A stretch of 64,000 bases of DNA from Dryocola clanedunensis (GCF_025215155.1 NZ_JALHAM010000122.1), one strand, 5' to 3'; shown: positions 9,209 to 17,927, numbered from the stretch's first letter. The notes: generated from the letters alone by a model not told the origin. Numbers and translations: made by a program.

Positions 9209-11732
9209 GTCTAACGAAATTTCGCCTGACTATATTGAGGCACTCCCCCTTACCGCCGCCGAAAAGGCGGCGCTTCCTGCAAGCGATCTGCAAGCGGTGC
9301 ACGAAGCGCTGGATGAGCAAAAGCAGCATTTCGACCGCGCTGACGACTCCCCACTGGCGTCCGTGAAGGCCCGGCTTGAAGCAAGCTGGCCCGGCTCGCT
9401 GGGCGGCAGTCAGCTGATTCAGGATGAGGAAGGGCGTACTCAACTTCAGGCTATGCCGAAAGCAACCCGCTCCTCGATGTTTCCGGATCCGTGGCGCACC
9501 AACCCGATTGGGCGCTTCTGGGACCGTCTGCGAGGCCGTGAGGTTAACCCCCGTTACCTGTCTAAAGAAGAGGCGGAAGCCGAGCAGAAATGGCGTACCG
9601 TCGGCACCATCCGTCGTTATATCCTGCTGATTCTGACCATTGCACAGACCGTTGTTGCCACCTGGTATATGAAGACCATTCTGCCTTACCAGGGCTGGGC
9701 GCTGATCAACCCTGCTGACATGGTTGGTCAGGATCTGTGGGTCTCCTTTATGCAGATACTGCCTTACGTCCTGCAAACGGGCATTCTGATCCTCTTCGCC
9801 ATTCTCTTCTGCTGGGTCTCCGCCGGTTTCTGGACCGCGCTGATGGGCTTCCTGCAGCTGCTGATGGGCAAGGACAAATACAGTATCTCTGCCTCAACCG
9901 TTGGGGATGAGCCCATCAATCCGGAGCACCGCACCGCGTTGATTATGCCTATCTGTAACGAAGACGTGGATCGCGTATTTGCCGGCCTGCGGGCGACCTG
10001 GGAATCGGTGAAAGCCACCGGTCAGGAGAAACATTTCGATGTTTATATCCTGAGCGACAGCTACAACCCGGACATCTGCGTTGCCGAGCAAAAGGCCTGG
10101 ATGGAGCTTATCGCCGAAGTACAGGGCGAAGGGCAGGTCTTCTACCGTCGCCGCCGTCGTCGCGTGAAGCGTAAAAGCGGCAACATCGATGACTTCTGCC
10201 GTCGCTGGGGCAATCAGTACAGCTACATGGTGGTGCTGGACGCGGACTCCGTGATGAGCGGTGACTGCCTGACCAACCTTGTACGCCTGATGGAAGCCAA
10301 CCCGAACGCCGGGATCATCCAGTCTTCCCCGAAAGCGTCCGGTATGGACACGCTGTATGCGCGCTGCCAGCAGTTTGCGACACGCGTTTACGGGCCGCTG
10401 TTTACCGCCGGTCTGCACTTCTGGCAGCTTGGTGAATCTCACTATTGGGGTCACAACGCGATTATTCGTGTGAAGCCGTTCATTGAGCACTGTGCGCTTG
10501 CGCCGCTGCCGGGTGAAGGTTCCTTCGCGGGTTCCATCCTGTCCCACGACTTCGTGGAAGCCGCGCTGATGCGACGTGCGGGCTGGGGCGTGTGGATTGC
10601 CTACGATCTACCGGGTTCTTATGAAGAGCTGCCGCCGAACCTGCTGGATGAGCTGAAGCGTGACCGTCGCTGGTGCCACGGTAACCTGATGAACTTCCGC
10701 CTGTTCCTGGTGAAAGGCATGCACCCGGTTCACCGTGCGGTGTTCCTGACGGGCGTCATGTCCTATCTGTCCGCGCCGCTGTGGTTTATGTTCCTGGCCT
10801 TGTCGACCGCCCTGCAGGTGGTGCATGCGCTGACCGAGCCGCAGTACTTCCTGCAACCGCGTCAGCTTTTCCCGGTGTGGCCACAGTGGCGTCCGGAGCT
10901 GGCTATTGCGCTGTTTGCGTCCACCATGGTGCTGCTGTTCCTGCCTAAGCTGCTCAGTATTATTCTGATCTGGTGTAAAGGTTCGAAAGAGTACGGTGGC
11001 TTCCTGCGCGTAACACTCTCTCTGCTGCTGGAAGTGCTGTTCTCCGTGCTGCTGGCACCGGTACGTATGCTGTTCCACACCGTATTCGTGGTCAGCGCGT
11101 TCCTGGGCTGGGAAGTGGTCTGGAACTCCCCGCAGCGTGATGATGACTCCACCCCATGGGGCGAAGCCTTCATGCGTCACGGATCGCAGCTGCTGCTGGG
11201 CCTGGTCTGGGCGGTTGGCATGGCGTGGCTGGATTTACGCTTCCTGTTCTGGCTGGCTCCTATCGTGTTCTCGCTGATCCTCTCGCCGTTCGTTTCGGTG
11301 ATTTCCAGCAGGGCAACGGTTGGCCTGCGGACTAAGCGCTGGAAGTTGTTCCTGATCCCAGAAGAGTACTCTCCTCCGAAAGTGCTGGTGGATACGGATA
11401 ACTACCTGAAGCTCAACCGCAGCCGCACGCTGGAAGATGGCTTTATGCACGCGGTATTCAACCCGTCGTTTAATGCTCTCACCACGGCGATGGCTACGGC
11501 CCGTCACCGTGCGAGCCAGGTGCTGGAAATTGCCCGCGACCGTCACGTTGAGCAGGCGCTGAACGAAACGCCGGACAAACTGAACCGCGACCGCCGCCTG
11601 GTGCTGCTGAGCGACCCGGTCACCATGTCGCGTATGCATTACCGCGTGTGGTCGAATCCGGATCGCTACTCTTCCTGGGTGGAAAGCTACAACACGGTTA
11701 AGCTCAATCCTGCCGCGCTACAGACGAAATAG
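9201..11732 (+). CDS. mdoH: Membrane glucosyltransferase OpgH
   Basis: Processive beta-1,2-glucosyltransferase of the inner membrane (GT2 family) that builds the glucan backbone from UDP-glucose and passes it to the periplasm; in E. coli it also inhibits FtsZ when UDP-glucose is abundant. The product is 843 residues. N-terminal cytoplasmic region, then helices around 130-220, a large catalytic loop with VVLDADSVM (DxD), SHDFVEAALMRR and the RRWCHGN (QxxRW-like) motif, then a C-terminal helix cluster. Start ATG 9201 overlaps the opgG stop and gives the family N-terminus MNK; the frame's more upstream start lies inside opgG. A strong terminator follows at 11754. Confidence 0.96.
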   Translation: MNKSNEISPDYIEALPLTAAEKAALPASDLQAVHEALDEQKQHFDRADDSPLASVKARLEASWPGSLGGSQLIQDEEGRTQLQAMPKATRSSMFPDPWRTNPIGRFWDRLRGREVNPRYLSKEEAEAEQKWRTVGTIRRYILLILTIAQTVVATWYMKTILPYQGWALINPADMVGQDLWVSFMQILPYVLQTGILILFAILFCWVSAGFWTALMGFLQLLMGKDKYSISASTVGDEPINPEHRTALIMPICNEDVDRVFAGLRATWESVKATGQEKHFDVYILSDSYNPDICVAEQKAWMELIAEVQGEGQVFYRRRRRRVKRKSGNIDDFCRRWGNQYSYMVVLDADSVMSGDCLTNLVRLMEANPNAGIIQSSPKASGMDTLYARCQQFATRVYGPLFTAGLHFWQLGESHYWGHNAIIRVKPFIEHCALAPLPGEGSFAGSILSHDFVEAALMRRAGWGVWIAYDLPGSYEELPPNLLDELKRDRRWCHGNLMNFRLFLVKGMHPVHRAVFLTGVMSYLSAPLWFMFLALSTALQVVHALTEPQYFLQPRQLFPVWPQWRPELAIALFASTMVLLFLPKLLSIILIWCKGSKEYGGFLRVTLSLLLEVLFSVLLAPVRMLFHTVFVVSAFLGWEVVWNSPQRDDDSTPWGEAFMRHGSQLLLGLVWAVGMAWLDLRFLFWLAPIVFSLILSPFVSVISSRATVGLRTKRWKLFLIPEEYSPPKVLVDTDNYLKLNRSRTLEDGFMHAVFNPSFNALTTAMATARHRASQVLEIARDRHVEQALNETPDKLNRDRRLVLLSDPVTMSRMHYRVWSNPDRYSSWVESYNTVKLNPAALQTK

Positions 11733-11753
11733 CGCGTCCAGAAAATGCGAAAT

Positions 11754-11779
11754 GCCGACCCCAGGGTCGGCTTTTTTTT
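11754..11779 (+). terminator. Intrinsic terminator of mdoGH
   Basis: GCCGACC (11754-11760) pairs with GGTCGGC (11765-11771) around a short C-rich loop and is followed by eight T residues. It lies 22 bases after the mdoH stop. Confidence 0.93.
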
Positions 11780-11831
11780 GCGCTAATTCTGTGGATCGGT
11801 ATACTCGCCTGAAACAAAAGGGAGACTGATA

Positions 11832-12062
11832 TTGTTGAGAATATTTATAGTGGCGTTAGTCGCCTGCCTGCTCAGCGGCTGTGGCAGTATCATCAGCCGC
11901 GCTGTACCGGGGCAGGGACATGGCAATCAGTATTACCCCGGCGTGCAGTGGGCTATGCGTGACAGCGCATGGCGCTATATCACGGTGCTGGATTTACCGC
12001 TCTCGCTGGTATTCGACACGCTGCTGTTGCCAATTGACGCCAGCCACGGGCCTTACGAGTAA
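11832..12062 (+). CDS. yceK: YceK family outer-membrane lipoprotein
   Basis: Small DUF1375 lipoprotein of unknown biochemical function. The N-terminus has a hydrophobic stretch ending in the lipobox LLSGC, followed by the conserved segments GQGHGNQYYPGVQW and FDTLLLPID. Start is TTG: there are two adjacent TTG codons (11832 and 11835), giving 76 or 75 residues, downstream of a GGGAG at about 11819. E. coli YceK has 75, which favours 11835. The gene ends convergently three bases from the msyB stop, so both may lack a dedicated terminator. Confidence 0.9.
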   Translation: MLRIFIVALVACLLSGCGSIISRAVPGQGHGNQYYPGVQWAMRDSAWRYITVLDLPLSLVFDTLLLPIDASHGPYE

Positions 12063-12065
12063 CGA

Positions 12066-12440
12066 TTACCGTTCATCCCATTCATCTGCGGCGGTCTGCC
12101 CCTCCTCGGTATCCAGAGGCGGCTCCAGCTGAAATTCCCCTTCGTCCCATTCGTGCAGCGTATTCTCTTCAAGCCACTCCTGACGAAGCTCAATCTCTTC
12201 GTACTCGCCGTCAAATACGCTTTGTGCGGCCTCACCGCTCAGCATCGGTAAACATTCACCTTCCTGAATGTCATCGGCGAAAAATTCTGCCTGCCACATG
12301 ATATCGCCATCCTGGAGGATATATTTCTGGATATTCAGCTGCTGCACGCTGGCAGACTCTTCATCCACATCCGGGTTGTCGGCGAGGAATAATTCTCGTG
12401 CGGCATCAATGGCTTCTTCAAGCGTTGCGTACATGCTCAT
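12066..12440 (-). CDS. msyB: Acidic protein MsyB
   Basis: Very acidic 124-residue protein (many Asp/Glu, C-terminus EEGQTAADEWDER). In E. coli MsyB was found as a multicopy suppressor of secY/secA defects; its normal role is not settled. The start ATG 12438-12440 follows AAGGAG and gives the family N-terminus MSMYATLEEAIDAARELF; the open frame extends upstream only through non-conserved codons. Convergent with yceK; downstream of mdtG on the same strand with about 107 bases between. Confidence 0.95.
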   Translation of the reverse strand: MSMYATLEEAIDAARELFLADNPDVDEESASVQQLNIQKYILQDGDIMWQAEFFADDIQEGECLPMLSGEAAQSVFDGEYEEIELRQEWLEENTLHEWDEGEFQLEPPLDTEEGQTAADEWDER

Positions 12441-12547
12441 GAAATATCTCCTTATGGCAGAGGTCGGGGAGCGGGTGCTCGATAGCAATTTCATGTTAAT
12501 TGTTGACGCTGTTCGCAAAGTTGCAAGTATGAGATTTATCTCTTTAC

Positions 12548-13774
12548 TCACTCACCTGGAATTCGTATCCGTTCCGCAGGGCGACGAAGGCTAAACCAGG
12601 AGTAAAATGCGTTAAATAACACCACGCTGGCGGTGACCAGGAACACCGTTCTGAAACCATAGTTGGCGGATACAGCTGCGCCTATCAGCGGGCCGGTGAC
12701 GTTACCGATATCACGGAAAGACTGGTTATAGCTAAAGATACGCCCCGCAATCTGGTTGCTGGAGTTATACACCAGAAGCGTTTGCACAGCGGGAAGTAGC
12801 GCGCCATCGGCGGCACCCAGTAAAAAACGCAGCAGGCCAAGCTGCCACGGGTTTTGCACCATCGACATTGGGATCAGCAGTAAGACGGAGATCACCAGCG
12901 CACAAATCAGGATTTTTTCAGGGCCTATCCGATCGCCAAGTTTACCCAGCCGTGGAGCGCTGATCAGCGCTGCAACGCCGGGTACCGAAGCAATCATCCC
13001 GCTGATAAAGGCCAGGTTGCTGACGTTACCCGCCAGGTCGCGCACGTAGAGCGTGAGAATCGGCGCAATTGACCCGGTTGCCACTTGAATGATCATCGTT
13101 GTGACGAAAAGGCTGAGAATGAGTTTTGGGTTCTTGAGCGAGGTGAGTACCTGACGAGCATGGAGCATGTCTTTCTTGGTCACCGGGGTAAACTCTTCAC
13201 GGATATAGAACAGCGTCAGGATAAAGCAGGCGAACAGCACGGCGGCGGTAATGAAGAAGACCGGCCTAAGACCATAACTATCTGCCAGCAGGCCGCCAAT
13301 CATCGGGCCGAGCAGCGCTCCGCTCACGCCGCCGGTCGAAAGCGTGCCCAGCGCCCAGCCACTTTTATGGCGTGGCACCTGAGTGGCAATCAGGGCGTTA
13401 GCATTGGGAACAAACCCGCCCAGCAAACCCAGCAGGGCGCGAAGGGCGAGAAACTGCCATATATTCTGTGCAAAGCCCATCAGCACCATGACGATAGCCA
13501 TGCCCAGCGCCGAACGCAGCAGCATTATCTTACGGCCCTTGCGGTCGGCAAGGCCGCCCCAGAAGGGCGAGGCAATGGCGGAAAACAGGAAGGTAATACT
13601 GAAGACCAGTCCAGACCACATATTCAGCGCACTGTGTCCGGTTACGCCTAGCTGCTCGACATAAAGCGGCAGGAAGGGCATGACAAGGCTGAAGGCTGCG
13701 CCTGTGAGGAAACACCCCAGCCAGGCGACGGTGAGATTGCGTTTCCAGTTGATACTGCTGTCAGGGGGGGTCAT
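12548..13774 (-). CDS. mdtG: MFS multidrug efflux transporter MdtG
   Basis: Twelve-helix major facilitator of 408 residues, the E. coli length, exporting fosfomycin and other drugs when overproduced. The MFS motif A GGLADRKGRK lies after the second helix, and RALLGLLGGFVPNANALIA and the second-half GKLGDRIGPEK repeat are visible. In E. coli it belongs to the mar-sox-rob regulon; I did not find a convincing marbox by eye in the 13775-13892 gap. Confidence 0.95.
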   Translation of the reverse strand: MTPPDSSINWKRNLTVAWLGCFLTGAAFSLVMPFLPLYVEQLGVTGHSALNMWSGLVFSITFLFSAIASPFWGGLADRKGRKIMLLRSALGMAIVMVLMGFAQNIWQFLALRALLGLLGGFVPNANALIATQVPRHKSGWALGTLSTGGVSGALLGPMIGGLLADSYGLRPVFFITAAVLFACFILTLFYIREEFTPVTKKDMLHARQVLTSLKNPKLILSLFVTTMIIQVATGSIAPILTLYVRDLAGNVSNLAFISGMIASVPGVAALISAPRLGKLGDRIGPEKILICALVISVLLLIPMSMVQNPWQLGLLRFLLGAADGALLPAVQTLLVYNSSNQIAGRIFSYNQSFRDIGNVTGPLIGAAVSANYGFRTVFLVTASVVLFNAFYSWFSLRRPAERIRIPGE

Positions 13775-13892
13775 ACCGCTCCGGTAAAATAGCTGGTAAC
13801 AAGAAAATATTACCTTGCTAAGTATGCGCCTGATAAATAGAAAGTGGCAAACCGGAAAGCTTTTTTAGCTAAATGATGAGCAGAGGGAAGAT

Positions 13893-13963
13893 GCATAGGT
13901 CGGGTAAGCATCGCGTCACCCGCCAGAAATGTTGGATGGCGCTTGCGCTTATTCAACCTATGC
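13893..13963. repeat. BIME (two inverted REP units) with 8-bp inverted ends
   Basis: Two imperfect palindromes in opposite orientation: GGTCGGGTAAGC...GTCACCCGCC and TTGGATGGCGC...GCGCTTATTCAA. The whole block is bounded by GCATAGGT and its inverse ACCTATGC. It lies just beyond the lpxL stop, between lpxL and mdtG. Confidence 0.85.
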
Positions 13964-13975
13964 CGCAGAACACGA

Positions 13976-14896
13976 TCAATACCGGGAAGGTACACCCTTC
14001 GGACGGGTCTTAAAGCGGCGATGCAGCCACATATACTGTTCCGGGGCCATCATAATGCACTGCTCGACTATCTTGTTCATCCACAGCGCAGTGCCTTCCG
14101 GGGTTTCCAGTGGCGGTTCGAACTCGGCGGGGAGAATAATCAGCTCGTAGCCTTTACCGTCCGGCTTTCTTCGCGGCACCATAGGAACAATGGCCGCACC
14201 TGACATTCTTGCCAGCGTATAGGTGCCCGAGGTGGTGGCTGCCTCATCAACGCCAAAAAATGGCACAAAGACGCTACCGCGCGGGCCGTAGTCATGGTCC
14301 GGGGCGTACCAAATAATCTCACCCTGCTTCAGGGCGCGGATCATGCCTTTCAGATCCTTGCGGTCAATCATGCTTTTGTTGGAGCGCATACGACCCCAGG
14401 TTTGCAACCAGTCCAGCAGGGCGTTGTCGTTCGGGCGGTAAACGCCGATGCCCGGTGTGTTCATCCCAAACATGCGCGCGCCCAGCTCCAGCGTCAGGAA
14501 GTGGATGCCGATGAGCAGCACGCCACGCTTTGCCGCCTGAACCTTATGAATCTCTTCCACGCCCGATACGTCACACCAGCGCTGGATGCGCCACAGCGGC
14601 CAGAACCAGGCAATACCCGTTTCCATCAGCCCCAGGCCCACGGACTCGAAATTTTTAACCAGGATCGCTTCGCGTTCCGCAGGGGATTTTTGCGGGAAAG
14701 CCAGCTCAAGATTGCGGCGGGTGATCCTGACGCGGCGCTTCATAAACTTCATGGCTAACTGGCCAAGACCTCGGCCAAGGCGATAGATGACCGGGTAGGG
14801 TAGCAGGGTCACAACATACAGAAGGCCAATCCCAAACCAGGTACCCCAGTAGCGGGGGTGGAGCAGTGCGCGCGAGAATTGCGGTAAGTTCGTCAT
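13976..14896 (-). CDS. lpxL: Kdo2-lipid IVA lauroyltransferase
   Basis: Inner-membrane acyltransferase adding laurate from acyl-ACP to Kdo2-lipid IVA during lipid A synthesis (formerly HtrB). The 306 residues equal the E. coli length. An N-terminal membrane anchor (YWGTWFGIGLLYVVTLLPYP) precedes the acyltransferase domain with the HxxxxE catalytic motif HFLTLE and the later segment WYAPDHDYGPRGSVFVPFFG. It is divergent from trhO, as in E. coli. Confidence 0.96.
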   Translation of the reverse strand: MTNLPQFSRALLHPRYWGTWFGIGLLYVVTLLPYPVIYRLGRGLGQLAMKFMKRRVRITRRNLELAFPQKSPAEREAILVKNFESVGLGLMETGIAWFWPLWRIQRWCDVSGVEEIHKVQAAKRGVLLIGIHFLTLELGARMFGMNTPGIGVYRPNDNALLDWLQTWGRMRSNKSMIDRKDLKGMIRALKQGEIIWYAPDHDYGPRGSVFVPFFGVDEAATTSGTYTLARMSGAAIVPMVPRRKPDGKGYELIILPAEFEPPLETPEGTALWMNKIVEQCIMMAPEQYMWLHRRFKTRPKGVPSRY

Positions 14897-15122
14897 GTAA
14901 AACCTATTGTGACGGCAAATGCCGGATCTTCGTGATAAGTCTATTGTGGCATTTTTTGATGTTTAGCCAAAATTAACGGCGGCGGAGTGCCTGATAATTC
15001 ATCAAAATGTTATTTTATAGGGAGTCGAAGGAGAAAAATGTAGCGTAAAACACATGGATGTAAATTAACGTTAATTGCTATATGATGCGCACCACTTTTT
15101 TGATGACTGCAGAGCGAACACC

Positions 15123-16172
15123 ATGCCAGTGTTACACAACCGCATATCGAATGAGGAACTGCGCGTGCGCATGCTTGCTGAAACCGAGCCGCGTACCACT
15201 CTCTCATTCTACAAATATTTCACCATTGATGAGCCGCAGAGCACCCGCGACGCGCTGTATAAAGCCTTTGTTGCGTTGGATGTCTTTGGCCGTGTTTATC
15301 TCGCCCGGGAAGGGATTAACGCCCAAATTAGCGTACCTGAGAGCCGCGTAGAGGCCTTTCGGGAAACCTTGTATGCCTTTCATCCTGCGCTCAACAACCT
15401 GCGTCTGAACGTCGCGCTGGACGATGACGGTAAGTCGTTCTGGGTGCTGCGTATGAAAGTGCGCGATCGTATTGTTGCCGACGGCATTGAAGACCCGGAA
15501 TTCGATGCCAGCGATGTGGGGGACTATCTTAAAGCCGCTGAAGTTAACGCGATGCTGGATGACCCGGAAGCCGTATTCATCGACATGCGCAACCACTACG
15601 AATATGAAGTGGGTCATTTCCAGAACGCGATGGAGATCCCGGCTGACACTTTCCGCGAGCAGCTGCCAAAGGCTGTCGATATGTTGCAGGACGATAAAGA
15701 CAAAAAAATCGTCATGTACTGCACCGGCGGGATCCGCTGCGAGAAAGCGAGCGCGTGGATGCGTTATAACGGTTTCAAAAACGTCTACCACATTGAAGGT
15801 GGGATTATCGAATACGCGCGTCGTGCTCGCGAACAGGGGATCCCGGTGCGCTTCGTAGGCAAAAACTTTGTTTTCGACGAGCGCATGGGGGAACGTATTT
15901 CGGAAGATGTGATTGCCCATTGCCATCAGTGCGGTAGCCTTTGCGATACGCACACCAACTGTAAGAATGACGGCTGTCATCTGCTCTTTATTCAGTGCCC
16001 GGACTGTGCCGCTAAGTTTGAAGGTTGCTGTAGCGAAGTGTGCCGCGAAGAGCTGGCGCTTTCGCCGGAAGAGCAGCGCCGCCGCCGTGCGGGCCGTGAA
16101 AACGGTAATAAGATCTTCAATAAATCTCGCGGTGCGCTGAACACCACGCTGGGCATCCCAGACCCGGAATAA
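15123..16172 (+). CDS. trhO: tRNA uridine(34) hydroxylase (rhodanese family)
   Basis: Oxygen-dependent enzyme producing 5-hydroxyuridine at the tRNA wobble position (formerly YceA). The 349 residues begin MPVLHNRISNEELR, with an N-terminal acylphosphatase-like domain, a rhodanese domain whose active-site loop is VMYCTGGIRCEKASAW, and a C-terminal Cys-rich part (CHQCG, CKNDGCH, CPDCAAKFEGCCSEVC) that probably binds metal. ATG 15123 is the family start; a further ATG 48 bases upstream is in frame but not conserved. Confidence 0.95.
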   Translation: MPVLHNRISNEELRVRMLAETEPRTTLSFYKYFTIDEPQSTRDALYKAFVALDVFGRVYLAREGINAQISVPESRVEAFRETLYAFHPALNNLRLNVALDDDGKSFWVLRMKVRDRIVADGIEDPEFDASDVGDYLKAAEVNAMLDDPEAVFIDMRNHYEYEVGHFQNAMEIPADTFREQLPKAVDMLQDDKDKKIVMYCTGGIRCEKASAWMRYNGFKNVYHIEGGIIEYARRAREQGIPVRFVGKNFVFDERMGERISEDVIAHCHQCGSLCDTHTNCKNDGCHLLFIQCPDCAAKFEGCCSEVCREELALSPEEQRRRRAGRENGNKIFNKSRGALNTTLGIPDPE

Positions 16173-16177
16173 ATTGA

Positions 16178-16200
16178 AGGCCTCCTGATGAAGGAGGCCT
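16178..16200. repeat. Hairpin repeat, copy 1 (AGGCCTCCT stem)
   Basis: AGGCCTCCT, loop GATGA, then AGGAGGCCT: a perfect 9-bp stem starting six bases after the trhO stop. An identical copy, loop included, lies at 16341-16363. No T-run follows on the plus strand, so it may attenuate or protect mRNA rather than act as a classical terminator. Confidence 0.85.
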
Positions 16201-16261
16201 CAGAGTGATGACAAACCTAAAGCGAATGCGTTTCGCAAAGATCTCACCGAATAAATAACAA

Positions 16262-16283
16262 GAAAATCAATTCATTGATTTTC
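16262..16283. other. Perfect palindrome between trhO and yceI
   Basis: GAAAATCAA, loop TTCA, then TTGATTTTC: a 9-bp perfect stem, AT-rich. It is one of several stem-loops packed into 16173-16370. A shorter GCGAA/TTCGC hairpin lies at 16222-16236. Confidence 0.75.
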
Positions 16284-16286
16284 GGC

Positions 16287-16335
16287 TGCTGACCACAAAG
16301 AAGGAAAAACCACGCTTTTTCCTTCTTTGTCAGCA
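16287..16335. other. Long stem-loop between trhO and yceI
   Basis: The 15-base arm ACAAAGAAGGAAAAA (16295-16309) pairs perfectly with 16316-16330 around the loop CCACGC. TGCTG (16287-16291) and CAGCA (16331-16335) extend the stem past a 3-base bulge. On the plus strand the 3' arm begins with five T residues, so as RNA this is a stable purine/pyrimidine-biased hairpin rather than a standard terminator. Confidence 0.8.
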
Positions 16336-16340
16336 ATCTA

Positions 16341-16363
16341 AGGCCTCCTGATGAAGGAGGCCT
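16341..16363. repeat. Hairpin repeat, copy 2 (AGGCCTCCT stem)
   Basis: Identical to the 16178-16200 hairpin, same strand (the element is itself near-palindromic). It ends seven bases before the yceI stop, so each copy directly abuts the 3' end of one of the two convergent genes. Confidence 0.85.
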
Positions 16364-16370
16364 TACACGT

Positions 16371-16943
16371 TTACTGACGAACGCCTTCCACAGAGATCAT
16401 TAAATCCACCTCCTGCGAGGCCGGGCCAAGATCCGTCGTGATATTAAAATCCTTCAGCTTGATCTTAGTTTCCGCTTCGAAACCGGCGCGCACGCCGCCC
16501 CACGGATCGTCACCCTGACCAATCAGTTTTGCCTCCAGAGTGACCGGTTTTGTCACGCCGTTGAGCGTCAGATTGCCAGCAATATCCAGTTCATCGCCGT
16601 CCTTTTTCACCCCGGTAGAGACAAAGGTCGCCTGAGGGAATTTACTCACGTTAAGGAAATCTGCGCTGCGCAGGTGTTTGTCACGCTCGGCGTGGTTGGT
16701 ATCGACGCTGGTGGTGTTGATGGTCACGTTGACTTTATCGGCGGCCGGGTTCTTCTCATCGAAGGTAAAGGTGCCGTCAAAATCGCGGAATGTGCCGTAC
16801 AGCCAGCTATAGCCGAGATGCTGGATACGGAAGTTAACAAAGGCATGCTGGCCCTGTTTATCAATTTTATAATCGGCGGCAACGGCCGAACCGGTCGTGA
16901 ACATCAGGGCACCGACAGCAACGCCCAGCAGGCATTTTTTCAT
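16371..16943 (-). CDS. yceI: Periplasmic YceI family protein
   Basis: Secreted lipocalin-like beta-barrel protein (YceI domain) thought to bind isoprenoid-type lipids; induced by high pH and osmotic stress in E. coli. A signal peptide (MKKCLLGVAVGALMFTTGSAVA) precedes ADYKIDKQGQHAFVNFRIQH. Later conserved segments are GTFRDFDGTFTFDE and DLTLNGVTKP-like NLTLNGVTKPVTL. 190 residues from the ATG 16941-16943; one to six codons of extra upstream start are possible. It lies 17 bases after yceJ on the same strand, so the pair is probably an operon. Confidence 0.93.
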   Translation of the reverse strand: MKKCLLGVAVGALMFTTGSAVAADYKIDKQGQHAFVNFRIQHLGYSWLYGTFRDFDGTFTFDEKNPAADKVNVTINTTSVDTNHAERDKHLRSADFLNVSKFPQATFVSTGVKKDGDELDIAGNLTLNGVTKPVTLEAKLIGQGDDPWGGVRAGFEAETKIKLKDFNITTDLGPASQEVDLMISVEGVRQ

Positions 16944-16960
16944 CATTATTCGCTCCATCA

Positions 16961-17515
16961 TTAACGAGAAGATTTCCCAAGCATCCGCCTGAGCGTAACG
17001 TCTTTATCAATAAAGTGATGCTTCAGGGCCGCAAGGCCGTGCAGCACGGAAAGGACCACCACGCTCCAGGCCAGCCAGAGATGCAGCGTTCCAGCCAGGT
17101 CTGCCTGAGCGCCATAATCGCTGAGGGTTGCGGGTACCTCAAACAGGCCAAACACGCTGATGGGTTTGCCATCTGCTGTTGAAATGAGGTAGCCACTAAG
17201 AAGGATCGAGAACAACAAAACGTAAAGCAGAATATGGGCTGCCACCGCACTGATGCGGGTTAAGCGCGAATAGCTGGCAAGCGAAGGCGGAGGAGGAGAG
17301 ATGAATCTCCAAAGTAAGCGAACCAGCATCACCAGCAGGATCACCATGCCAATACTTTTATGGAGTTCAGGTGCTTTGTGATACCAGCCATCGTAATAGC
17401 CAAGCGTGACCATCCACAGGCCAAGCCCAAACATACCGTAGATGCTTAGCGCGACGAGCCAATGGATGAGGACTGAAACATGTCCGTAGTGGTCTGAGCT
17501 ATTACGCCATTGCAT
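16961..17515 (-). CDS. yceJ: Cytochrome b561 family membrane protein YceJ
   Basis: Four-helix di-heme cytochrome b of about 184 residues, likely moving electrons in the inner membrane; partner unknown. Candidate heme ligands are histidines in HVSVLIHWLVAL, KAPELHKSIGM, AHILLYVLL and HGLAALKHHFIDKD. Conserved SGYLISTADGKPISVFG lies between helices 3 and 4. ATG 17513-17515 follows GGAAG and matches the family N-terminus; the frame extends upstream for 45 further codons without conservation. First gene of the yceJ-yceI pair. Confidence 0.92.
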   Translation of the reverse strand: MQWRNSSDHYGHVSVLIHWLVALSIYGMFGLGLWMVTLGYYDGWYHKAPELHKSIGMVILLVMLVRLLWRFISPPPPSLASYSRLTRISAVAAHILLYVLLFSILLSGYLISTADGKPISVFGLFEVPATLSDYGAQADLAGTLHLWLAWSVVVLSVLHGLAALKHHFIDKDVTLRRMLGKSSR

Positions 17516-17813
17516 CGTTATGCTTCCGGTTATCATCCTGAATAATGCAGAACATAAACCGTTCGTTAACGTTGATGCAACAGAAAAGGAGTGATTAATG
17601 AATATAATAAAACAGCGACTAAAAATTTGAATGAATATCGCGTGAAACATTCACTGTATTAGAGTGAATAGTACGTGATGGGCATTAAAATCCACGCTGG
17701 ACAGGAGGTTCAGCGCCGAGGGTTGCTGGCGTGGCTTAACTAAAAATTTGTATGATTATATATTTATATTCGTTAATTGTCAGTTAGTGTCAATATTATC
17801 AGGCGTTATAAAT

Positions 17814-17927
17814 CTAGTAGAAATAAATATAAGCGATATAGATGAATGCCAGCAGCGCCTATAAAATAAGGTACAACAGGAAATGTTCGCGGACATTGTT
17901 AATAAGAAAGTGAATCAAACGACGCAT
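17814..17927 (-). pseudogene. yceO: yceO relic: 37-codon small-protein frame with in-frame amber codon
   Basis: On the minus strand ATG 17927 opens MRRLIHFLINNVREHFLLYLIL, then TAG (17859-17861), then the frame continues ALLAFIYIAYIYFY to TAG 17814. Read through, it is 37 codons and aligns without gaps to the end of E. coli YceO as I recall it, where the TAG position is a Trp (TGG). It has a hydrophobic C-terminal half typical of a small membrane protein. It lies between yceJ and solA, exactly where E. coli carries yceO, and has GGTGGG eight bases before the ATG. Loss by one G-to-A change, or a sequencing error, would explain it. The remaining 17516-17813 sequence is AT-rich and shows nothing else I can name. 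Confidence 0.72.
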
